The position numbers and the translations under genes were made by a program. Under the pieces are notes generated by a model that searched no databases, was not told the origin of the DNA, and worked only from the letters and a program-made list of their open reading frames with translations. This document shows, piece after piece, positions 32,624-41,450 of a DNA stretch of 51,586 bases (its first letter is position 1; the number at the start of each line of letters is the position of its first letter). The stretch comes from Anabaena minutissima FACHB-250 (lineage in GTDB: Bacteria; Cyanobacteriota; Cyanobacteriia; Cyanobacteriales; Nostocaceae), in NCBI RefSeq assembly GCF_014697125.1, contig NZ_JACJRG010000043.1, positions 1 through 51,586 on the forward strand, in the 5' to 3' direction.

Positions 32624-33322
32624 TCAACTCAAATTATCAGGATCTATCCCTAATCTTCGCAATTCTGCTGCTAACCTTTGAGCGCGTTGTTCTGCTGTAT
32701 TAGCGCGTTGTTCAGAGGCGATCGCTCTTTCTTCCGGTGACAAATATCTCACACCTTGAGCATCATACCAATACAACCAATCTCTTGTAATTCCTTGATA
32801 AGTTCCCTGTTCATAACCAATGGCTAAACCTATCTCTGCCAACCAAACAGTATTTCCCGGTTGCAATACATATTCATTATTGATTAACTTATAAACTTCT
32901 AAAGGTGGTTTTTTCCGCCGTTGGGGATTGTAAACAACATAATATAAAACCTCCATCTCAGAGTAAAGTTTCTTTTTGTAAGTATATTCTCCCCTGCGTC
33001 TGTGAGAAACAACTTCTAAAGTCATCATTGGCATGACTTTTTCTTCCCACAGTACATAACTCAGGCGCAAATTCTCATCAAAAACGCGCTCAACTCCCAA
33101 GCTGAGAAAACCATCGGGGAAAATTGGTGGCTGTTCGGGATCGTAATAAATTCCCATATCAACCCCGAAAAACCAATCCATCCGGCTTGACCATATCCAA
33201 GCTAGGATGGCTTCTAGCAACCCAGGAATCAGATGTTGTAGTTGATTATCCACAGGTTCATCGTCAGAATCGGGTAGATCCTCGGCGGAGGGCAAGCAGT
33301 GTAATGGGTTGTAATTTAGCAT
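32624..33322 (-). CDS. Uma2-family (DUF820) protein with C-terminal coiled coil
   Basis: 232 aa from ATG 33322; a TTG six codons upstream is possible but less likely. The Uma2 core includes VDMGIYYDPEQPPIFPDGFL, TLEVVSHRRRGEYTYKKKLY and EVLYYVVYNPQRRK. The C-terminus adds a heptad-like tail of ASEQRANTAEQRAQRLAAEL, then RRLGIDPDNLS, a coiled coil typical of this subfamily. In place of the usual E-x-K it has EVVSHRRRGE, so the active site could be altered. It converges on the other Uma2 gene, but the two are too different to be a recent duplication. Confidence 0.83.
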   Translation of the reverse strand: MLNYNPLHCLPSAEDLPDSDDEPVDNQLQHLIPGLLEAILAWIWSSRMDWFFGVDMGIYYDPEQPPIFPDGFLSLGVERVFDENLRLSYVLWEEKVMPMMTLEVVSHRRRGEYTYKKKLYSEMEVLYYVVYNPQRRKKPPLEVYKLINNEYVLQPGNTVWLAEIGLAIGYEQGTYQGITRDWLYWYDAQGVRYLSPEERAIASEQRANTAEQRAQRLAAELRRLGIDPDNLS

Positions 33323-33434
33323 GGTAAGAGCGATCGCCAACTCATAATATTAATCATATCGATCCACCATTCGCGTTTTCTTGCGATAATTCCCAAGGGG
33401 GACTCTCTCCCACTGGTTCGACAAAGGGGGACAG

Positions 33435-35027
33435 ATGACACTCAAACGAATATTTTTATTCTTTATACTGACACCGATCGCAGTTTTATTTGCCGCTTCA
33501 TCTCTATTCGGTACTTTGCAAGAACCGCAGTTTCAAACTCGCTTGGAACTCTATCAAACTAATATTGCTCTGCAAGCACAAGCTTGGCAAACAGCAGATA
33601 GTCAAGATGATAGCTCCCAGGCGGTTCGAGAAGCAATCCTGGGGGATCAACCCCTCGAAAGTGCTACGGAGAAATACCAAGAAACACGTCAATCTGTACA
33701 GACTAATTTGGTAAAAGTTCAAAACCAACTTGCACAACTGCGCTCTACATCTCCAATTCCTACACCACCTAAACCACTACCAGAAGTCCCTCCCACCATC
33801 GATACTTCTCGTGCAGACAAGATAAAACAGTTAGAGCAGTCCCAACAAAAAATGCAAAAATTCCTAGCTGAATTAGACTTACAGTTGGGAATTTTACAAG
33901 CCAAGCAAGGAAAAACAGATACGGCACTCAAAACCTGGAGTGAATTAGAACAGAGATTAGAACCCGACAGTCAACAGTCAACTGTTAGCACTAAAGAAAC
34001 GGCTGCTGTATTAATTGGACTATGGAGTGATCCCCCGCGTTTGTTACCTGATGCTCAACAACAGATTCAAAATAATTTAACAGGTTGGTTTAGTTCTACA
34101 GCTTTGGTTCAACTCTACCAACTCCAGCAACGCCAAGCAGCTTTATCAGAAGTGCAAGCAGCACAACAAGATGCGGCAACTCAGGCTGTGTTCAAGTTAG
34201 CATTTATTGGTACTGTCCCCGCGCTCACTGCCTTGGTGGGAGTAATCCTCTTGATTTCCTTAACCGCTCAACGCTTAATTAAAGGGAAAGAGTCATTATT
34301 AGCGCAAAATGGTGACTTATCTTGGACAACACCCTGGGATGGGGAAACCATACTACAGGTTTTTGTCGTCGGCTTTTTCTTCATGGGACAGGTTTTTGTA
34401 CCCGCTTTGCTCTTAACACTCCCAATTCCGCGTCCCGTTGGGGATGTGCGCCTGCAAGCCGTTTATGTGTTAATTAGTTATCTGTTAGTGGCTGTGGGTG
34501 CGCTATTGGTAATGTATTTCTCCATCAAGCGGTTTTTCCCTTTACCAAGATTCTGGTTTAAATTACAACTACGGGATAATTGGTTTTTGTGGGGATTGGG
34601 GGGATATTGTGCGGCTTTACCTATCGTTGTCATTGTTTCCTTGATTAATCAGCAACTATGGCAAGGACAGGGTGGTAGTAACCCTCTATTACAACTAGCA
34701 CTGGAAAGCCAAGACTTTGTAGCACTGGGGATATTTTACGTCACAGCTGCGATCGCCGCTCCTCTGTTTGAAGAAGTCTTATTTCGCGGCTTTTTATTAC
34801 CGTCTTTAACTAAGTACCTGCCCGTATGGGGATCAATTCTCGCCAGTGGTTTGTTATTTGCGATCGCTCACCTGAGTTTATCAGAAGTCCTGCCATTGAC
34901 AGCTTTGGGTATAGTTTTAGGAGTAGTTTACACGCGATCGCGCAACCTACTTGCACCCATACTACTGCACAGCCTCTGGAATAGCGGCACACTCATCAGT
35001 CTGTTTCTCTTGGGTAGCGGTAATTAA
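33435..35027 (+). CDS. CPBP-family intramembrane metalloprotease
   Basis: 530 aa. One N-terminal membrane helix (5-25), a long Gln-rich helical extramembrane domain with probable coiled coil (about 35-250, including KIKQLEQSQQKMQKFLAELDL), then seven or eight membrane helices. The protease motifs are EEVLFRG (Glu446, Glu447, Arg451), His479 in AIAHLSL, and HSLWN (His512, Asn516). CPBP proteins cleave within the membrane; bacterial members are tied to bacteriocin immunity, CAAX-type processing or regulated proteolysis. The large exported or cytosolic coiled-coil domain is cyanobacterial in style. No operon partner. Substrate unknown. Confidence 0.9.
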   Translation: MTLKRIFLFFILTPIAVLFAASSLFGTLQEPQFQTRLELYQTNIALQAQAWQTADSQDDSSQAVREAILGDQPLESATEKYQETRQSVQTNLVKVQNQLAQLRSTSPIPTPPKPLPEVPPTIDTSRADKIKQLEQSQQKMQKFLAELDLQLGILQAKQGKTDTALKTWSELEQRLEPDSQQSTVSTKETAAVLIGLWSDPPRLLPDAQQQIQNNLTGWFSSTALVQLYQLQQRQAALSEVQAAQQDAATQAVFKLAFIGTVPALTALVGVILLISLTAQRLIKGKESLLAQNGDLSWTTPWDGETILQVFVVGFFFMGQVFVPALLLTLPIPRPVGDVRLQAVYVLISYLLVAVGALLVMYFSIKRFFPLPRFWFKLQLRDNWFLWGLGGYCAALPIVVIVSLINQQLWQGQGGSNPLLQLALESQDFVALGIFYVTAAIAAPLFEEVLFRGFLLPSLTKYLPVWGSILASGLLFAIAHLSLSEVLPLTALGIVLGVVYTRSRNLLAPILLHSLWNSGTLISLFLLGSGN

Positions 35028-35919
35028 TCAAACTGAAACTACACGGTTGCTAATCATAAAAATATTTAGTTTTCTCTGCCCATAACTAAATTTTTTGGCT
35101 ATTATGATTAGCTAATATCAAATCATATACCAATTTCATGACAGACATAGAATTTATGAATATATAACCAGTAATACTGTTAAATAGATTACAAAATTCC
35201 CAAGTAGATTTTTATTATCATCTGGATAACTCAGTTCGTTCTTATAGTGTTGATTACCATCCTTAAGCACTCCAACCCGGAATTATGTATTGACTAGTCC
35301 CGGTGTGATTAATGGTCATAAACACAGGTGAATGAATACAATTTAAACTGCAACCATTCTCTTATACTGAAGGTAATCATAGGATTTTTTCGCCGGAGTA
35401 AACCCTCCCTCTGTATCTGACGCAGGTAATTTCCATTAAAGTTATCTTGAAGATTGTGACCATCTCCGATAAAAATCCGGAGATAATACGGGTATAAGAG
35501 TAGGGAGTGGTATGGTAAAGCTACTTTCACGTATTAATTTAAAATTAATTCTTGTGAAAGAGGACTATTTCCTCAAAATCTGTAATAATACTGACCTAGT
35601 TTATTTCGTCAATATGGTTAATGTAGCCTTCCTAAATCTTTTTTGAGAGCCGAGAACCCTGTAAAGTCTCGCAATTCTTAAAAATAGAACAGGATTGCCA
35701 TAGCCATAAATAAACAAGATAATTCCAGGCATAACTAGATGAACTACTCAATCTAATTCTTAGTAGCTTATCTATCCACGACTATTAGAGACTAGTTTCA
35801 CCCACATTTCTATAAGTGTGGGCAAAACTTCTAATACCAACTCAGTCAAAATATATTTGCTTGATCTAATCACAGTAAAAACCTTAGTTTTACACATAGT
35901 TTCAAGGAGCAGAAACCAG
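35028..35919. other. Long gap without a convincing gene
   Basis: Nearly 900 bases. A minus-strand frame at 35309-35530 has no ribosome site or recognisable sequence. ATCTCCG-(N9)-CGGAGAT at 35462-35484 is a hairpin. A GTG-started extension of the TM2 gene (35818) covers the last part but is poorly supported. A short untranslated RNA or a decayed gene cannot be excluded. Confidence 0.45.
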
Positions 35920-36195
35920 ATGGCAAATCTCAACCCAACTCAAACTCACAAACAATTATTAGCTAGCTATTGTGGGATTATTTTCGGTGGTTTTGGAGTG
36001 CATAAATTTATTTTAGGATATGCTCCAGAAGGCTTTATTATGTTGGTTATATCCGTCGTTGGGGGTACTTTTTCCTACGGCATGACTTTGTTAATTATGC
36101 AGCTTGTTGGTTTAGTTGAAGGCATGATCTACTTAAACAAAACTCCTGAACAATTCGTTGACACTTATATAGTAAATAAACAGGGTTGGTTTTAA
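35920..36195 (+). CDS. TM2-domain membrane protein
   Basis: 91 aa from ATG 35920, which has AAGGAG 12 nt upstream; the longer GTG frame from 35818 has no such site. It contains the TM2 layout: SYCGIIFGGFGVHKFILGYAPEGF as first helix with the G.HKF turn, then IMLVISVVGGTFS and MTLLIMQLVGLVEGMIYL as second helix. The GxHxFYxG-type motif is partly kept (GVHKFILG). TM2 proteins are small two-helix proteins of unknown role. It is followed by a shrunken repeat copy and a 59-aa membrane protein. Confidence 0.88.
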   Translation: MANLNPTQTHKQLLASYCGIIFGGFGVHKFILGYAPEGFIMLVISVVGGTFSYGMTLLIMQLVGLVEGMIYLNKTPEQFVDTYIVNKQGWF

Positions 36196-36229
36196 AATCA
36201 GGCATTAGGCATCGACTAGCTTCTAACTC

Positions 36230-36271
36230 CTAGTACAGCATGGCATTTGATTTCCGCCTTGCGGTACTAGT
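36230..36271. repeat. Short derivative of the CTAGTAC MITE-like repeat
   Basis: CTAGTACAGCATGGCATTTG is followed by ATTTCCGCCTTGCGGTACTAG. The right end matches the terminal repeat of the elements at 9834 and 39341, but the middle is gone, leaving about 42 bp between the ends. Confidence 0.65.
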
Positions 36272-36305
36272 GCCTTTTTAATACTTGTAATTAATTTAAC
36301 CTGAT

Positions 36306-36485
36306 ATGTTTACCAGCAAACGTAAGTATCTAACCTGGGTAATATTTGTATTTGTGGGAATGGGCTACGTTAGTGCTATGTCTAACATCGAAGTCCACTA
36401 TTTCTTGAAGAGTCTGATTATCTTCCTACCAATTCAGCTTGTAACTTTGATCTACGTGACTTCCCAACGTTGGAGTCGGAGTTAG
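36306..36485 (+). CDS. Small membrane protein, 59 aa
   Basis: 59 aa: MFTSKRKYLTWVIFVFVG at the start, two hydrophobic stretches (about 9-25 and 36-52), and a basic tail QRWSRS. The two-helix, positively charged-ends layout and intact frame make a real gene plausible. It lies 110 bases after the TM2 gene on the same strand, across the short repeat. No family recognised. The ribosome site is weak (AACCTGAT before the ATG), so expression is uncertain. Confidence 0.55.
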   Translation: MFTSKRKYLTWVIFVFVGMGYVSAMSNIEVHYFLKSLIIFLPIQLVTLIYVTSQRWSRS

Positions 36486-36660
36486 AAGGGATTGGGGAGT
36501 TAAATCAGTGAACAGTGAGTGATGACTGATGACTGATGATGCCCCATTCGTAAATTTAATATATTTACAATTGAGTCTTAGTTCCAGATTTCGCTACCCT
36601 CAAATTAGAGGTGCTTTTATGCAAACGCCAGAATTCTTATAGCGAATCTAAAAACCTGCC
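36486..36660. repeat. Region with TGACTGA heptamers before the P-type ATPase
   Basis: GTGAGTGATGACTGATGACT near 36508 repeats the heptamer ATGACTG imperfectly; similar runs occur at 17187. The rest should hold the ATPase promoter. No metal-regulator site is clear. Confidence 0.5.
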
Positions 36661-39156
36661 ATGCAACTTGTCCCGAAAACTCAGCTTGACTTAGAACCGA
36701 CCCCGACTAGAGAAAAAATTCTTTTAGATGTTGGGGGTATGAAGTGTGCTGGTTGTGTGAGTGCAGTAGAAAGACAACTCATCCAATATCCAGGAGTCGA
36801 TAGTGCTTGCGTGAATCTGGCTACAGAGGTAGCAGTTGTAGAATCAGAAACTGGTGCAGTAGACCCAGAACTGTTAGCCCAGAAATTGACAGCAAGCGGA
36901 TTCCCTACTCAACCCCGCAAAGCTAGCGACAAAGTAGCAGGCAAATCGACATCAAAAGACCCCACAGAACGACAACGCCAACAAATGCGTGCTGCGTGGC
37001 AACAGTTGGCGATCGCGGCGGTGCTATTGTTGTTTTCAGGTATAGGACATTTGGGCAATCTCGGCAGCCAAATCTTACCTGCATTAGATAACATCTGGTT
37101 TCATTATGGTTTGGCAACCTTAGCACTATTAATTCCTGGTCGCCCCATTTTAATAGATGGGTGGCTAGGTTGGCGGCGGAATGCACCCAACATGAATACC
37201 TTAGTCGGATTGGGAACTCTCACAGCCTACACAGCCAGCGTAGTAGCATTATTTTTTCCTCAACTCGGTTGGGAGTGTTTCTTTGACGAACCAGTGATGA
37301 TGCTGGGCTTTATCCTGTTGGGTAGGACATTAGAACAACAAGCCAGGGGTAAAGCCGCCGCCGCATTTAGGAAGCTGCTAGCACTTCAACCACAGACAGC
37401 ACGATTGATTCCTAACCCAGATACAGAAAAGATAGGACTGGGAACAAATACCATCGAAATTCCCGCCGAACAAGTCAAAGTTGGCGAATGGGTGCAAGTT
37501 TTACCAGGAGATAAAATCCCTGTAGATGGCGAAGTCCGTTTCGGACAGACAACAATCAATGAGTCCATGCTGACTGGGGAAGCAGTGCCGGTGATTAAAC
37601 AGCCGGGAGATACAGTCGCCGCAGGCACTATCAACCAATCAGGCGCGATCGCCATCCAAGCCACCCGTACAGGTGCTGACACTACCTTAGCCCACATCGT
37701 CGCCTTAGTAGAAGCAGCCCAAACCCGCAAAGCCCCAGTCCAGAAATTAGCCGACACCGTAGCAGGTTACTTTACCTACGGGGTATTAACAGCCTCAGCC
37801 TTGACATTTGTCTTTTGGTACTGTTTCGGCACTCATATTTGGCCTGATGTCACTACTACCAGTGGCATAGAAATCATGAGCCACGCCGCACACACCACTC
37901 ACCACCCGGCACTCAGCACTCAGCACGCTCCACTTCTAATTAGTTTAAAACTAGCGATCGCTGTCATGGTCGTTGCCTGTCCCTGCGCTTTAGGACTCGC
38001 AACACCCACAGCCATTTTAGTTGGTACAGGCATCGGTGCAGAACAGGGTCTATTAATCAAAGGTGGCGACGTTTTAGAAAAAGTCCATAAACTCAACACC
38101 GTGGTCTTCGATAAAACAGGTACACTCACCACGGGTAATCCGCAAGTTACTGATTGTTTGGTGGTTGGGGACTGGGAAGTAGAGGAGCAGGGGAGCAGGA
38201 AGAGAAGTTGCCAGGAGGGTTTCCCTCCAAGCAAACTTCGGGGAGCAGGGGAGCAGGGGAGGAATTTCATGCCTCATGACCTAATACAACTCGCCGCCGC
38301 CGTAGAAAGCGGCACTTATCATCCTTTGGCTAAAGCAATTCAGCAGGAAGCCCAGGGTCTACAGTTAGCAATTCCAGAGGCTGTAGACTTTCACACTGAA
38401 CCAGGGTTGGGTGTATCGGCGGTGGTGGATGGTGAAACGGTACTGTTAGGGAACTGGGAATGGTTGAGTTGGCATGGTGTTGTGATTGATGAGACACCAC
38501 AACAGGTAGCTAAAGAGCTAGCAACAGAGGGTAAAACCGTTGTCGGTGTTGCCGTTGCTGGGATTTTGGCGGGTGTGATTGGTGTGCAAGATACCCTCAG
38601 AGAAGATGCTCACACCACAGTAGAACAATTGCGCCAGATGGGTTTGCGAGTGATGCTTTTAAGTGGCGATCGCCCAGAAGCTGCTAGTGCGATCGCGCAA
38701 AAGTTAGATATAGATCACACCGATGTCATAGCAGGCGTTCCCCCCAGCAAAAAAGCCGCCGTCATCCAAGAACTACAAGCTCAATCTGCTCATCACGTTG
38801 CCATGATTGGCGATGGAATCAATGATGCACCCGCATTATCCCAAGCTGATGTCGGCATTGCTTTACACTCTGGCACAGATGTCGCAATGGAAACAGCCCA
38901 AATTGTCTTGATGCGCGATCGCTTGAGTGATGTTGTCCAAGCAATTCGCCTCAGTCGTGCCACCTTCAACAAAATTCGCCAGAATTTATTCTGGGCTTTT
39001 GCCTACAATACCATTGGTATTCCTCTCGCAGCAGGTATTTTATTACCAAATTGGGGTTTTGTCCTCAGCCCTTCCGGTGCGGCGGCACTTATGGCCTTTA
39101 GCTCAGTCAGTGTAGTAACAAACTCCGTATTATTACGCCGTTTAGCTCATCGTTAG
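36661..39156 (+). CDS. Copper-type P1B ATPase (CopA/PacS/CtaA-like)
   Basis: 831 aa. One N-terminal heavy-metal domain with GGMKCAGCVSAV (Cys29, Cys32), eight predicted membrane helices, the CPC motif in VACPCALG (Cys440, Cys442), phosphorylation site DKTGTLT (Asp484), HP motif in SGTYHPLAKAI, and GDGINDAPAL (Asp718). It pumps Cu(I), either out of the cell or into the thylakoid in cyanobacteria. Two oddities: about 30 extra residues at 507-536 between the phosphorylation and nucleotide domains, encoded by repeat DNA with a hairpin (38204-38239); and a His-rich stretch HAAHTTHHPALSTQH near 409-423, just before the CPC helix, encoded by CACTCAG repeats. The frame stays open through both. Copper is inferred from the CPC and CxxC motifs. 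Confidence 0.92.
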   Translation: MQLVPKTQLDLEPTPTREKILLDVGGMKCAGCVSAVERQLIQYPGVDSACVNLATEVAVVESETGAVDPELLAQKLTASGFPTQPRKASDKVAGKSTSKDPTERQRQQMRAAWQQLAIAAVLLLFSGIGHLGNLGSQILPALDNIWFHYGLATLALLIPGRPILIDGWLGWRRNAPNMNTLVGLGTLTAYTASVVALFFPQLGWECFFDEPVMMLGFILLGRTLEQQARGKAAAAFRKLLALQPQTARLIPNPDTEKIGLGTNTIEIPAEQVKVGEWVQVLPGDKIPVDGEVRFGQTTINESMLTGEAVPVIKQPGDTVAAGTINQSGAIAIQATRTGADTTLAHIVALVEAAQTRKAPVQKLADTVAGYFTYGVLTASALTFVFWYCFGTHIWPDVTTTSGIEIMSHAAHTTHHPALSTQHAPLLISLKLAIAVMVVACPCALGLATPTAILVGTGIGAEQGLLIKGGDVLEKVHKLNTVVFDKTGTLTTGNPQVTDCLVVGDWEVEEQGSRKRSCQEGFPPSKLRGAGEQGRNFMPHDLIQLAAAVESGTYHPLAKAIQQEAQGLQLAIPEAVDFHTEPGLGVSAVVDGETVLLGNWEWLSWHGVVIDETPQQVAKELATEGKTVVGVAVAGILAGVIGVQDTLREDAHTTVEQLRQMGLRVMLLSGDRPEAASAIAQKLDIDHTDVIAGVPPSKKAAVIQELQAQSAHHVAMIGDGINDAPALSQADVGIALHSGTDVAMETAQIVLMRDRLSDVVQAIRLSRATFNKIRQNLFWAFAYNTIGIPLAAGILLPNWGFVLSPSGAAALMAFSSVSVVTNSVLLRRLAHR
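38179..38268. repeat. In-frame repeat insertion in the P-type ATPase gene
   Basis: Octamer-like GGAGCAGG repeats at 38185-38200 and 38241-38258 flank the palindrome GAAGTTGC-CAGGAGGGTTTCCCTCCAAG-CAAACTTC (38204-38239), whose core is GGAGGG-TTT-CCCTCC. The 90-base stretch is a multiple of three and adds about 30 residues. Confidence 0.75.
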
Positions 39157-39340
39157 GTAACATTACAACATCAATGTAGTTTCTCCCATCTCAGGTTAAA
39201 CTAAATTCATAGTTACACGTTCAGCATCTCATCAAATCTGTTGTCACTCCTTGAAAAGTGACATTAGTTACAGAGTAGAACAAATCGGTTCTACTCTGTG
39301 CCAGTAAATATAGCGGTTGTCATTGGCAGAAAATACACTC

Positions 39341-39447
39341 CTCCAGTACAACGCGGTGGAAATAAACAACCGATTCCAAATCAACAAAATGCTTACAGTG
39401 TATTCATTTTGAATTTTGAATTTTAAATTCCGCCTTGCGGTACTAGC
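39341..39447. mobile_element. Second copy of the CTAGTAC MITE-like element, inverted
   Basis: Read on the minus strand it begins GCTAGTACCGCAAGGCGGAA and runs through two TTCAAAA heptamers plus one variant, ATGAATACACTGTAAGC, TTGTTGATTTGGAAT and TGTTTATTTCC to a diverged end (GTTGTACTGGAG). It parallels the element at 9834-9967 but is shorter by about four heptamers. Confidence 0.7.
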
Positions 39448-39532
39448 CTCTAGCAAAGTGTATTGCAGACAAGCGAGAAACGCTATTCTGTAGTGCTGCA
39501 CAACATCAAACATCAGATTGTAGTGGGCAAGA

Positions 39533-40036
39533 ATGGCAGGTAAAAATACTCAAGAACTGAGAATTAATCAAAATTCCAACAATTTTGGTAACGATTTATC
39601 AACAGCAGTAGAAACCAATGAAAGTCATCTACTAATTCTGGAAGATGATCAGGGTCGTAAAGAATTTACTTTGGAAAATCCTGTCTACTCACTTGGTAGA
39701 GACCGCGAATCTAATATCCGTTTAGTATCTCAATTCGTCTCTCGTCGCCATGCTACATTGGTGAGACTGCCGAGGCACAATAACACTCAAAGCTATTATT
39801 ACCGCATCGTCGATGGTGATGGTCAAGGCAAACCTAGTGCTAATGGTTTCATCATTAACGGGCGCAAAATGCCAGCCCACGATTTAAAAAATGAAGATGA
39901 AATTGTCTTTGGCCCTAAAATACGTGCCATTTATTATCTGTTGAAAAATACTCAACGTTCTGGACAAACTGATGCTAGTGAGTATGACATTACACTCATC
40001 AATCCCAGTATGACTGATGACATAGAGGAGATTTGA
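39533..40036 (+). CDS. FHA-domain protein
   Basis: 167 aa, one FHA domain at about 30-140. Conserved residues: YSLGRDRESNIRL (Gly-Arg), VSRRHATLVR (Ser-Arg-x-His) and SANGFIINGRK (Asn-Gly), ending DEIVFGP. FHA binds phosphothreonine peptides and usually links Ser/Thr kinases to their targets; no kinase gene is nearby. The N-terminal 28 residues are polar. It stands alone, upstream of a convergent unknown gene. No transmembrane segment. Confidence 0.93.
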   Translation: MAGKNTQELRINQNSNNFGNDLSTAVETNESHLLILEDDQGRKEFTLENPVYSLGRDRESNIRLVSQFVSRRHATLVRLPRHNNTQSYYYRIVDGDGQGKPSANGFIINGRKMPAHDLKNEDEIVFGPKIRAIYYLLKNTQRSGQTDASEYDITLINPSMTDDIEEI

Positions 40037-40131
40037 AAATAGGGAGTAGGGAATGGGGAGAGACAAGAAAGTAAAAAGGTCAAAGAAACGAATTTTTGAC
40101 TTTTTTCTGCCCCATGCCCTTAAATTCAGGA

Positions 40132-40479
40132 TTAACCCGCCAGAGTTTCGATTAAATGCCAACAGCGACTTCCCTCAATTTCTTGCCTAATAAAATCAAA
40201 CATTTGTCGGCAGCGATTATTAATGCGGAGTGGTAATTCCTCATTTTTAATGACAATACTCATCCGGGTTTCTGTCTCTGTAGCCGTTGATTTATCAATC
40301 AGCACTTCCACTTTGACTAATTGGGAAACCGAAACATTTCCTGGAATCTCACGCGCCATCACGTAATCGGGGGTGTAGTATTGAATTTCCAAATCACAGT
40401 TCTGTAACAGGTCTAGAACTAGTGGCTGTAGATCGTCAATATTAACAGCAATCATAAATGAACATGTATAGCGAGCCAT
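40132..40479 (-). CDS. Conserved-looking protein of unknown function, 115 aa
   Basis: 115 aa, soluble, alpha/beta by eye: CSFMIAVNIDDLQPLVLDLLQNC, EIQYYTPDYVMAREIPGNVS, QLVKVEVLIDKSTA, TRMSIVIKNEELPLRINN and a final helix QMFDFIRQEIEGS. The pattern recalls small cyanobacterial proteins with a START/lipid-binding-like strand order, but I cannot name a family. It converges on the FHA gene with 95 bases between stops. No signal peptide. Confidence 0.75.
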   Translation of the reverse strand: MARYTCSFMIAVNIDDLQPLVLDLLQNCDLEIQYYTPDYVMAREIPGNVSVSQLVKVEVLIDKSTATETETRMSIVIKNEELPLRINNRCRQMFDFIRQEIEGSRCWHLIETLAG

Positions 40480-40840
40480 AATAGCCCCACACCTTGTAAC
40501 ACTCCGTCCATCCTATAATACTGAAGTGACTAAACTACAAGTGGTTATGATTCCTTAAACTGCTTTTTAACTTTTGACTTCGCGTAGCGGCACTAGTCCC
40601 TGACCCAAAGTGGACATTTACCTAAAATTTAAGCTAAAGTTGTAATGAGTTTGTTTTAGAGGAAAGTGTGGTGAGGCAAACATCAGAAAATTATCCCCAC
40701 AATCACCTCAAACTGTAATTTCCGCAGCATTCCCCAGTAGCAGTACAGGTGTTAAGGCAAAATTGTAGTTCCCTGGTAGATACATAGCAGCCATCCACTC
40801 AAACTGGGAAAACTCTCCCGATAGTGAAGTAGACTTAAAT
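40480..40840. other. Promoter gap upstream of the Fur-family gene
   Basis: About 360 bases between divergent genes. CGCGTAGCGGCACTAGTCCC at about 40570-40592 resembles the end of the CTAGTAC repeat family. No typical Fur or PerR box could be identified by eye. Confidence 0.4.
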
Positions 40841-41290
40841 ATGCAGAAACAGGTAGTATCCACAAAACCCATTCGCTCTTTAGAAGATGCACTTGAACGG
40901 TGTCAAATACTAGGTATGCGGGTTAGCCGTCAACGTCGCTTTATTCTAGAACTACTATGGCAAGCTAATGAACACCTTTCTGCGAGGGAAATTTACGATC
41001 GCCTCAACCAACAAGGTAAAGAAATCGGTCATACATCTGTATATCAGAATTTAGAAGCATTATCAACTCAAGGGATTATTGAGTGCATTGAACGCTGTGA
41101 TGGGCGTTTATATGGCAATATTAGCGATGCTCACAGTCATGTTAATTGTTTAGATACTAATCAAATTCTCGACGTTCATATTCAACTACCAGAAGAATTT
41201 ATCCGTGAAGTTGAACAAAAAACAGGAGTAAAAATTACTGAATATACAATTAACTTCTACGGCTATCGCAGTCCTCAAGACAGTGAATAA
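40841..41290 (+). CDS. Fur-family regulator, FurC/PerR-like
   Basis: 149 aa. The winged helix lies in GMRVSRQRRFILELLWQANEHLSAREIYDRL and GHTSVYQNLEALSTQGII (63-80), and the dimer/metal domain has His98, His100 and Cys103 in DAHSHVNC. Metal ligands His45 (EHLSA) and His64 are kept. The C-terminal CxxC pair that binds structural zinc in most Fur proteins is absent: after Cys103 comes LDTNQ instead of x-x-C. The N-terminal extension (1-20) and this loss resemble the cyanobacterial FurC/PerR-type, which senses peroxide; that sub-assignment is from memory. It lies 1.7 kb after the copper ATPase, with no operon link. Confidence 0.85.
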   Translation: MQKQVVSTKPIRSLEDALERCQILGMRVSRQRRFILELLWQANEHLSAREIYDRLNQQGKEIGHTSVYQNLEALSTQGIIECIERCDGRLYGNISDAHSHVNCLDTNQILDVHIQLPEEFIREVEQKTGVKITEYTINFYGYRSPQDSE

Positions 41291-41342
41291 AAAACTCCCT
41301 CCATATTCGCACAGCGTCCCGCAGGAAGGAGATCAAGTTTTT
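41290..41342 (+). terminator. Terminator-like hairpin after the Fur gene, with repeat motif
   Basis: AAAAACTCCCTCC and GGAAGGAGATCAAGTTTTT form an imperfect stem. Its loop contains AGCGTCCCGCAGGAAG (41313-41328), a motif repeated in inverted form at 44650-44667. It could end the Fur gene. Confidence 0.5.
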
Positions 41343-41450
41343 GGGTATGGGGCATGAGGCAGAAGCTACTAATAACCAAATCCCCAAGCGACGAGGGGAC
41401 GGGGGGACTATCCCTATCCACCCAGAAAGGGATGGAGTTTCCCGTAACTT

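Noticed and set aside
35309..35530. Minus-strand 73-aa frame
   Set aside because: No ribosome site, no recognisable pattern, and it crosses a hairpin.
35818..35919. GTG-started extension of the TM2 protein
   Set aside because: The internal ATG at 35920 has AAGGAG and begins the family-like sequence.
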